Shown here piece after piece: positions 57,711 through 64,000 of a DNA stretch of 64,000 nucleotides. A program made the position numbers and the translations under genes. The notes under the pieces were generated by a model that made no database searches, was not told where the DNA came from, and worked only from the letters and a program-made list of their open reading frames with translations. The first letter of the stretch is position 1. Every line of letters begins with the position of its first letter. This DNA comes from Acinetobacter sp. ANC 3781 (GTDB taxonomy: Bacteria > Pseudomonadota > Gammaproteobacteria > Pseudomonadales > Moraxellaceae), in assembly GCF_004331285.1 (NCBI RefSeq), contig NZ_SJOH01000010.1, positions 1-64,000 of the forward strand. The letters run 5' to 3'.

Positions 57711-59144
57711 TTAGAATGAACGAACATCAACAAAGTGACCTGCAATTGCAGCAGCAGCTGCCATAGCTGGACTCACCAAATGGGTACGACCGCCATTACC
57801 CTGACGACCTTCGAAGTTACGGTTAGAGGTTGAGGCACAATGCTCACCCGGTTGCAATTTATCGGCATTCATCGCCAAACACATTGAACAACCTGGTTCA
57901 CGCCACTCAAAGCCAGCTTCCAAGAATACTTGATCCAAGCCTTCAGCTTCAGCTTGCTGTTTCACCAAACCGGAACCTGGAACCACCATCGCCTGTTTAA
58001 TTGAACCGGCAACTTTCCGTCCTTTAATCACTTCAGCAGCAGCACGAATATCTTCAATACGAGAATTGGTACACGAACCAATAAATACGCGGTCTAACTG
58101 AATATCTGCCAATGCCTGACCCTCATTCAAACCCATATATTGATAAGCACGTGTCCAGTCATTGCGTTGTACGTCATCTTTGGCCTGTTCTAAAGTCGGT
58201 ACAGACTCTGAAACAGGAATTACCATCTCAGGAGAAGTTCCCCAAGAAACTTGCGGTTCAATCTCTTCGCCTTTTAACACGACTACAGTGTCAAAGTATG
58301 CGCCTTCATCCGAATGCAAAGTATTCCAGTATTCAACTGCTTGATCCCAGTCTTGACCTTTTGGTGCATAGTTACGACCTTTGACATATTCAATCGTTTT
58401 GTCATCGACAGCCACCATACCGACACGTGCACCGGCTTCAATCGCCATGTTACACACGGTCATACGACCTTCAATCGACATATCACGGAACACTTGACCA
58501 CCGAATTCAATCGCATGACCTGTACCGCCAGCAGTACCAATTTTACCAATGATCGCTAACACCACATCTTTTGAAGTGACACCTTGACCTAATTTTCCGT
58601 CAACACGCACCAACATGTTCTTCATTTTCTTTTGAACCAAGCATTGGGTTGCCAATACATGTTCAACTTCTGAAGTGCCAATCCCGTGTGCCAAACAACC
58701 AAATGCACCATGCGTTGCCGTATGTGAGTCACCACACACCACAGTCATACCCGGCAAAGTCAAACCTTGTTCAGGGCCGACCACATGCGCGATCCCTTGG
58801 CGAATATCATTGATTTTAAATTCAACGATATTGAAAACCTCACAGTTATCATCCAAAGTTTGTACCTGAATACGTGAAGTTTCATCTTCAATACCGGCAA
58901 TCCCCTGATCACGTTCAGCTTTTGAGGTCGGTACGTTATGGTCTGGAGTTGCAACATTGGCACTTAAACGCCAAGGTTTACGACCTGCAAGCTGTAAACC
59001 CTCAAAAGCTTGTGGCGACGTGACTTCATGTAATAAATGACGATCAATATAAAGTAAGGCTGAACCATCATCTCGTTGTTTTACTAAATGGTCATCCCAC
59101 AATTTGTCATACAAAGTCTTTGCTTTTTGGGTATTGCCTGCCAT
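57711..59144 (-). CDS. leuC: 3-isopropylmalate dehydratase large subunit
   Basis: Aconitase-family subunit holding a 4Fe-4S cluster. 477 residues. The start is set at 59144 ([20 protein letters not shown]) because a GGAG site lies at about 8 bases; upstream in-frame codons are not family-like. Cluster cysteines appear in [14 protein letters not shown] and [34 protein letters not shown] is the conserved substrate segment. First gene of the leu cluster. Confidence 0.96.
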   Translation of the reverse strand: MAGNTQKAKTLYDKLWDDHLVKQRDDGSALLYIDRHLLHEVTSPQAFEGLQLAGRKPWRLSANVATPDHNVPTSKAERDQGIAGIEDETSRIQVQTLDDNCEVFNIVEFKINDIRQGIAHVVGPEQGLTLPGMTVVCGDSHTATHGAFGCLAHGIGTSEVEHVLATQCLVQKKMKNMLVRVDGKLGQGVTSKDVVLAIIGKIGTAGGTGHAIEFGGQVFRDMSIEGRMTVCNMAIEAGARVGMVAVDDKTIEYVKGRNYAPKGQDWDQAVEYWNTLHSDEGAYFDTVVVLKGEEIEPQVSWGTSPEMVIPVSESVPTLEQAKDDVQRNDWTRAYQYMGLNEGQALADIQLDRVFIGSCTNSRIEDIRAAAEVIKGRKVAGSIKQAMVVPGSGLVKQQAEAEGLDQVFLEAGFEWREPGCSMCLAMNADKLQPGEHCASTSNRNFEGRQGNGGRTHLVSPAMAAAAAIAGHFVDVRSF

Positions 59145-59475
59145 GTCGACGCGCTCCATAGAACTGGGTAATGCTTTCATTAACTTCGATTATAACCACG
59201 TATTCGCATAAATCTAATTTATCATTTTTATTAGTTTGAAAACTTTTTGGAATTAGTTTTTAGTCGATACAATCCGATATATTTACTCAATTATCTGCTC
59301 AATTTTTTCGACCAACCTGCTATTTCTACATCATTTTTGAACAGCCCCATATTCAGGATGGCTCTATAGAACGTTTAGATTTTAATAAGACAACTGAATC
59401 TGTGCTGCTCACGCAACCCTTATTTACCCAAATTTACTTAGTCCCAAAAATATTGAACTCTTGAGACTCAGCTTT
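59145..59475. other. Upstream region of leuC
   Basis: 331 bp between leuC and a small minus-strand gene. It should hold the leuC promoter. I find no leucine-rich leader peptide, hairpin or repeat that I can defend. Confidence 0.4.
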
Positions 59476-59667
59476 TTAACTAGAAGAGTTCGGTTTGTCT
59501 GCTGCTAGTTGCTCAATGGCCCTGATTAATTCTGCTTTCGCAATATTACACTCAGCAGCGGCTCTGTTTTCATCACCTTCATCATCTGCAATCTCGTAGA
59601 CACCCATCCGCTTTTCGACCGCTTCTTCGAAAATATCGAGTAAGAATTTAATATGTTTAATGTCCAT
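59476..59667 (-). CDS. Small acidic hypothetical protein (63 aa)
   Basis: 63 residues, acidic and mostly helical (DIFEEAVEKRMGVYEIADDE, NIAKAELIRAIEQLAAD). AGGATG lies upstream at about 9 bases, which supports a real gene. No family recognised; cytoplasmic by absence of signals. Confidence 0.65.
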   Translation of the reverse strand: MDIKHIKFLLDIFEEAVEKRMGVYEIADDEGDENRAAAECNIAKAELIRAIEQLAADKPNSSS

Positions 59668-59842
59668 AATTTACATCCTTTTAGTCGCACATCAGTAGTT
59701 GATACTGTTTATTTATTTTTGTGATTGACTCACCTTAAAATTCATAAAACCGATTAAAAAATTCAAAATATTCGCTTTTACAAATCAAATAAGACTGATT
59801 ATCATTTAGTCATATCCCGAGTAAAGATTGAGGACTTATCCC

Positions 59843-60097
59843 ATGGCTCAGATTCAAAAATTCGTTGATAACAACCAACGCATGTTTAAGAAAACTTTTA
59901 GCTATTACATTATGCACATCACTATTGCCATGTTGGTGGGCTATTTCGTGACAGGAAGTATCTGGATGGCTTTAACCCTAAGCTTGCTTGAACCAACCAT
60001 TCAGGCCTTTGCCTTCTTTTTCCATGAAAAAATTTGGGAAGCTAAACCTTCAAAAAATAACGAACAGCAGGAATATGGACAGCTCAACGCAGGTTAA
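59843..60097 (+). CDS. DUF2061 small membrane protein
   Basis: 84 residues from ATG 59843 (AGGA upstream). Two membrane helices (about residues 19-38 and 43-62) with SYYIMHITIAMLVGYFVTGSIWMALTLSLLEPTIQA and FFFHEKIWE, a pattern shared with DUF2061 proteins (quoted here in parts). Function unknown. Monocistronic. Confidence 0.78.
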   Translation: MAQIQKFVDNNQRMFKKTFSYYIMHITIAMLVGYFVTGSIWMALTLSLLEPTIQAFAFFFHEKIWEAKPSKNNEQQEYGQLNAG

Positions 60098-60290
60098 ACC
60101 CTATAAATCTTGGGTATGGGTGTTCTCTTCTTGATCAAAATCACTTCAATTATAGGGGGGATTTTTTTATGGCCAAGACTTAAATTCACATCTTTATACA
60201 TTTTTATGTATAGATTTTTTATGATTTGATTCACTTTTAATATAAAAATATTTTATAATTATTTAAATATTTCATAACCAGACTACCCTT

Positions 60291-61157
60291 ATGAATCTTG
60301 CCGCCTTTGAAGCGTTTGTTAAAGTCATGGAAACCGGCTCTATTTCTATGGCTGCCGATCTGTTGTTTATTACCCAGCCGGCTGTTACCAAACGTATTCA
60401 TAGTTTAGAAGAATATTTTGGTGTGAAACTTTTTGAATCTGCGGGTCGTGGTGTTCAAGCCACCCATGCCGCACATTCCTTACTACCAAAAGTGAAAAAC
60501 TGGTTAAATGAACTGGGCGATATTCACCACACTCTCAGTCATGAACAAGGACAAGTTCAGGGCAAACTCAAAATTGGCACCAGTCATCACATTGGCTTGC
60601 ATCATTTACCCAGTCACCTGCGTAATTATGTGCAAGAATTTCCAAATGTGACTTTGGATGTGCATTTTGTTGACTCTGAACAGGCGCATGAAAAAGTGCT
60701 AGCCGGTGACCTGGAACTGGCATTTTTGACGCTTCCTCCTCAAGGCGATGCTCGTCTCAGTTATGTCACCATCTGGGATGATCCTCTGGTTTTTGTGGCA
60801 GCACCTTTTCACCCCTTAGCCAATCAGAAAGATTTACAACTGCAAGATCTGATTCAATATCCGAGCCTATTGCCGGCGGCCCAAACCTATACCACGCAAA
60901 TCACCGTGGCAGAGTTTGAAAAGCAAGGCGTTAAACCGAAAATCACCATGAGTAACAATCCGCTTGAATCCATTCGGATGCTGGTTTCGATTGGACTGGG
61001 CTGGTCGGTATTGCCCAAGACGCTGGTTAATCATGATTTAAAACAACTGGATATTAACCTGCAGATGAACCGTCAATTGGGCATGGTCTGGCATCCTGGA
61101 CGCACCCAGTCACGTGCAGTACAGGAACTGGTTGCCATGATGCAACAATCGATTTAA
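60291..61157 (+). CDS. LysR-family transcriptional regulator
   Basis: 288 residues. N-terminal winged helix (AFEAFVKVMETGSISMAADLL and ITQPAVTKRIHSLEEYFGVKLFE) and a C-terminal substrate-binding domain (GKLKIGTSHHIGLHHLPSHL). It lies just upstream of ovoA in the same direction with its own terminator-like hairpin between, so it may control ovoA, but this is only from position. Confidence 0.88.
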   Translation: MNLAAFEAFVKVMETGSISMAADLLFITQPAVTKRIHSLEEYFGVKLFESAGRGVQATHAAHSLLPKVKNWLNELGDIHHTLSHEQGQVQGKLKIGTSHHIGLHHLPSHLRNYVQEFPNVTLDVHFVDSEQAHEKVLAGDLELAFLTLPPQGDARLSYVTIWDDPLVFVAAPFHPLANQKDLQLQDLIQYPSLLPAAQTYTTQITVAEFEKQGVKPKITMSNNPLESIRMLVSIGLGWSVLPKTLVNHDLKQLDINLQMNRQLGMVWHPGRTQSRAVQELVAMMQQSI

Positions 61158-61171
61158 ATCTAAATTGCTCT

Positions 61172-61199
61172 TGCTGCATCTAAACTGATGCAGCATTTT
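61172..61199 (+). terminator. Terminator-like hairpin after LysR gene
   Basis: TGCTGCATC pairs with GATGCAGCA around TAAACT, followed by TTTTG; the T-run is short. Confidence 0.6.
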
Positions 61200-61307
61200 G
61201 TTACCTAAATCCTGAGAACAGACAGCTTGCTTTCGAGTACTTTTAGACAGAGCACATCAAGAATGTAGTTTCAAATCTAAAAAAAGAACTCAACGGAGTA
61301 TGGCCAT

Positions 61308-63494
61308 ATGTTGATGGATTCATTATCTGTAACCTCCAAGAAAAACCTAGCTTTAAGCTCACAGCGCAAGCCCGGTCTCTGGCAAACTGCCCATGTCTCC
61401 CTACTGCCTACCCCGAATTTAAATTTTCCAGACGAAGCGACTGCACGACGTACATTGCGTGAATATTTCCTGAATACTTTTGATACCTATGAGCTGTTGT
61501 TTGAATGCCTGAAAGATCAGGAAGCTTATTCCCTTAGACCCATTAATTTACGACATCCACTGATTTTCTATTTTGGTCATACAGCAACTTTTTTTATCAA
61601 CAAGCTGCTGTTAAGCAAACTGATGAGTGAACGTGTAAATCCGCAGCTAGAAAGTATTTTTGCGGTGGGTGTCGATGAAATGAGTTGGGATGACTTGAAT
61701 GATGCCCATTATGAGTGGCCAAGCCTAGAACAGGTTTGTACTTATCGGCATCGGGTTCGTTCAGAGGTGCTAAATGTGATTGAACATGCGCCGTTGAGCT
61801 TGCCCATCAACTGGCAGAATCCATGGTGGTCCATCATCATGAGTATTGAACATGAACGGATTCATCTTGAAACCTCATCAGTACTGATTCGTCAGCAGCA
61901 GCTGGAGCATGTGCAAAATCATCCCCAATGGCGTGCCAATATCATCACAGGTATTGCGCCAGAAAACACCCTAATTGCCGTTCCCGAAGGGCAAGTTAGC
62001 TTGAACAAGCGTTTAGACAGCTGCTTTTATGGCTGGGACAATGAATATGGCCAGCACCAAGCTGAAGTACCCCGTTTTGCAGCCTCGCAATATCTGGTGT
62101 CCAATCAGGAGTTCTTAAGTTTTGTTGAAGATAATGGCTATTCAACTGACAACTACTGGACCGAAGAAGGACTGGCCTGGTTACAGTTTACCCAAGTCAA
62201 ACATCCCAGTTTTTGGCTTAAAACTGCTTCAGGCTGGTCACTCCGAATTATGCTGGAAGAAATTCCAATGCCCTGGGATTGGCCAGTAGAAGTCAACTAC
62301 CATGAGGCCAAAGCTTTTTGCAACTGGAAGGCACAGCAAACCGGTCAAAGTATTCGCTTGCCTACCGAAGATGAATGGTACCGTTTATATGATGTTGCCG
62401 GTTTAGAAGCTGAGCTGCCCAGTCCTGACCATGCCAATATTGAACTGAAATATGGGGCACAGCCCTATCCGGTCGACTATTTTCAACAAGGGGATTTTTT
62501 CGATATTCAGGGCAATGTCTGGCAATGGACTGAAACCCCGATTTATGCCTTTGAAGGTTTTCAGGTGCATGCCATTTATGATGACTTCAGTACACCCACT
62601 TTTGATGAACGACATAATTTGATCAAAGGCGGCTCCTGGATTTCTGCCGGCAATGAGGCTTTGCATAGTGCACGTTATGCCTTTCGGCGGCATTTCTTCC
62701 AGCATGCTGGGTTCCGCTATGTTTCTACAGCACAAGAATTGAAACAGTTCCACTCCCAGTATGAAACTGACCAGCTGATTTCTCAGTATTTAGAATTTCA
62801 GTACGGTGCCGAATATTTTAATGTTCCCAATTTTGCCAAAAGCCTGGTTGAGCTTGCCCAACCTCATTTCAAGCATCTTGCAACCCATAAAGCCTTGGAT
62901 ATCGGCTGCGCTACGGGGCGTGCCAGCTTTGAACTGGCACGCTATTTTGATCAGGTCAACGGACTGGATTTTTCCGCGCGCTTTATTCAGCAAGCGGTAC
63001 AGTTGGCGCAAGGTGAAACGTTACGTTATACCCTTCCAGTCGAAGGCGAACTGCTCGACTATAAAGCCTGCAACTTAAAAGAACTGGGGTTGGATGCCTA
63101 TGCCAATCGTGTAGATTTTTTTCAAGCCGATGCCTGCAACTTGAAAGCGCATTTTAGCGGCTATGATTTTATTCTTGCAGCGAATCTGATTGATCGCCTG
63201 CATCATCCAAAAGATTTTTTAGCCGAGATTCACACCCGATTAACTCTGGGCGGAATTTTAATGCTGAGCTCACCTTATACTTGGTTAGAGGAACATACAG
63301 CACATAGTGAATGGCTGGGTGGCTTTAAAAAAGACGGGGAAAACTTGAACACGCTAGATGGGATTACTGAGCTGTTACAAGAGCATTTTGAAATGCTGGC
63401 TGACCCTCAGGAGGTTGCCTTTGTCATTCGTGAAACCGCACGTAAATATCAACATACTTTATCGCAAGTAACGCTATGGAAACGGGTAAAATAA
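61308..63494 (+). CDS. ovoA: 5-histidylcysteine sulfoxide synthase / methyltransferase OvoA
   Basis: Iron enzyme that joins cysteine to the imidazole of histidine, the first step of ovothiol (antioxidant 4-mercaptohistidine) synthesis. 728 residues: an N-terminal DinB-like domain with His91 (FGHTATFF) and the metal motif EHERIHLET (His182, His186) giving the three-histidine site; a central FGE-sulfatase-type domain; and a C-terminal methyltransferase with DIGCATGRA near residues 530-538. GGAG precedes the ATG. OvoB, needed for the next step, is not in this window. Confidence 0.9.
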   Translation: MLMDSLSVTSKKNLALSSQRKPGLWQTAHVSLLPTPNLNFPDEATARRTLREYFLNTFDTYELLFECLKDQEAYSLRPINLRHPLIFYFGHTATFFINKLLLSKLMSERVNPQLESIFAVGVDEMSWDDLNDAHYEWPSLEQVCTYRHRVRSEVLNVIEHAPLSLPINWQNPWWSIIMSIEHERIHLETSSVLIRQQQLEHVQNHPQWRANIITGIAPENTLIAVPEGQVSLNKRLDSCFYGWDNEYGQHQAEVPRFAASQYLVSNQEFLSFVEDNGYSTDNYWTEEGLAWLQFTQVKHPSFWLKTASGWSLRIMLEEIPMPWDWPVEVNYHEAKAFCNWKAQQTGQSIRLPTEDEWYRLYDVAGLEAELPSPDHANIELKYGAQPYPVDYFQQGDFFDIQGNVWQWTETPIYAFEGFQVHAIYDDFSTPTFDERHNLIKGGSWISAGNEALHSARYAFRRHFFQHAGFRYVSTAQELKQFHSQYETDQLISQYLEFQYGAEYFNVPNFAKSLVELAQPHFKHLATHKALDIGCATGRASFELARYFDQVNGLDFSARFIQQAVQLAQGETLRYTLPVEGELLDYKACNLKELGLDAYANRVDFFQADACNLKAHFSGYDFILAANLIDRLHHPKDFLAEIHTRLTLGGILMLSSPYTWLEEHTAHSEWLGGFKKDGENLNTLDGITELLQEHFEMLADPQEVAFVIRETARKYQHTLSQVTLWKRVK

Positions 63495-63508
63495 TCCTTT
63501 CAAGCTTA

Positions 63509-63536
63509 AAAAGCCAATCATTTGATTGGCTTTGAT
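63509..63536. terminator. Terminator after ovoA
   Basis: AAAGCCAATCA-TT-TGATTGGCTTT, 11 bp perfect, between converging genes; the T-run on either side is short. Confidence 0.75.
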
Positions 63537-63538
63537 CT

Positions 63539-63784
63539 TTACTTCATAACTGAGTCTTCATGCAGTGATTCGTTCAGCTGATCGACAATAATGGCCCAAG
63601 AACCATCTGACTTAATTTTTTCCGATAAAAACTGGCGTTGGGATTCTGTCCAATAACTCGCTTCGCTAATTTTAATATGAGCGCTGAGTTGATGTGTGGC
63701 AATGAACTGCGCAATGGCTTCATCACTTGATTCGAGTCCAAGTTGCTCAAAAAGATTGGTCATTCTTGGTGTTACAGTAATCAT
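63539..63784 (-). CDS. DUF2789 family protein
   Basis: 81 residues from ATG 63784, which has a very strong ribosome site (GGAGGGGGAGA). MTNLFEQLGLESSDEAIAQF, then ASYWTESQRQFLSEKIKSDGSW and VDQLNESL are the DUF2789 pattern. Function unknown. Upstream in-frame codons to 63916 are not family-like. Confidence 0.85.
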   Translation of the reverse strand: MITVTPRMTNLFEQLGLESSDEAIAQFIATHQLSAHIKISEASYWTESQRQFLSEKIKSDGSWAIIVDQLNESLHEDSVMK

Positions 63785-63856
63785 TCTCCCCCTCCACTGA
63801 TTATTAATTAATCGCATCAGCATAGCATCATTCAAAAACTTTAAAAGCATCCTGGA

Positions 63857-63928
63857 TGATTTAAAAATGTATAACCTGGCGGCAGGTTTTAAAAAAAAAC
63901 CTGACTCATCTTTCAATCAGTCAGGTCT
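63857..63928 (-). terminator. Terminator of a gene beyond the window edge
   Basis: On the minus strand ACCTGACT pairs with AGTCAGGT (about 63900-63928) and is followed by nine T residues, so it probably ends a gene that lies past position 64000. Confidence 0.6.
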
Positions 63929-64000
63929 TAAGCATTTATTTAAAAAAGATTTAAAATTTTACTAAATAGACCAGTCCTGAATTTCCCAGTTTTGTTGTTT

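Overview
The window looks like a chromosomal core segment of an Acinetobacter species (Moraxellaceae, Gammaproteobacteria). This rests on recognised gene content rather than a database match: AT-rich DNA, an lpxL-lpsB type pair, ilvBN-ilvC, leuS-lptE-holA, macAB with an outer-membrane factor, thyA-folA, tonB-exbB-exbD, rpmB-rpmG, topA, FimV-type genes, infA and a leuC-leuD-leuB cluster. No rRNA, tRNA, CRISPR array, transposase or prophage is visible.

Layout. 0-5 kb: a secreted XAC2610-like protein, then ilvB-ilvN-ilvC (branched-chain amino acids) on the minus strand, preceded by a possible transcription attenuator. 5-15 kb, plus strand: a DUF4124 protein, leuS-lptE-holA, and macA-macB-outer membrane lipoprotein, a complete tripartite efflux system. 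15-17 kb: an AT-rich accessory-looking patch with one CHAP-type amidase gene, ending in three 26-bp tandem repeats that run into the thyA start codon. 17-21 kb: thyA, folA, a DUF4105 membrane protein, a META-domain lipoprotein and msrA. 21-24.5 kb, minus strand: tonB-exbB-exbD, purU and a TetR regulator divergent from an aldehyde dehydrogenase. 26-32 kb: rpmB-rpmG, a YbaL-type antiporter, small conserved proteins, an RRM protein and a UvrD-like helicase, followed by a 333-bp gap that holds three consecutive perfect or near-perfect hairpins. 32-40 kb, minus strand: glycerate kinase, HdeD-like protein, a membrane-anchored zincin, an NYN-domain protein, topA, a small membrane protein and a PIN-like protein.

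40-46 kb: slyX divergent from uup, then an LpxL/LpxM-family acyltransferase and an LpsB-like glycosyltransferase (lipid A and core assembly), and a membrane-bound endonuclease/exonuclease/phosphatase-family protein. 46-54 kb: asd, two adjacent genes that together resemble FimV cut in two (periplasmic LysM part, then membrane/cytoplasmic TPR part), asparaginase, truA, an AraC-type regulator and infA. 54-59 kb: two tandemly duplicated small lipoproteins, then leuC-leuD-lipoprotein-leuB on the minus strand. 59-64 kb: two small proteins, a LysR regulator, ovoA (ovothiol biosynthesis) and a DUF2789 protein.

Most of the window is ordinary housekeeping DNA. The parts that repay attention are the ilvB leader, the 15-17 kb patch with the orphan amidase and the repeat-built thyA start, the three-hairpin element near 32.1 kb, the split FimV pair, the NYN/PIN-like proteins on either side of topA, and the ovoA locus. 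I did not find a clearly new multi-gene defence or biosynthetic system.
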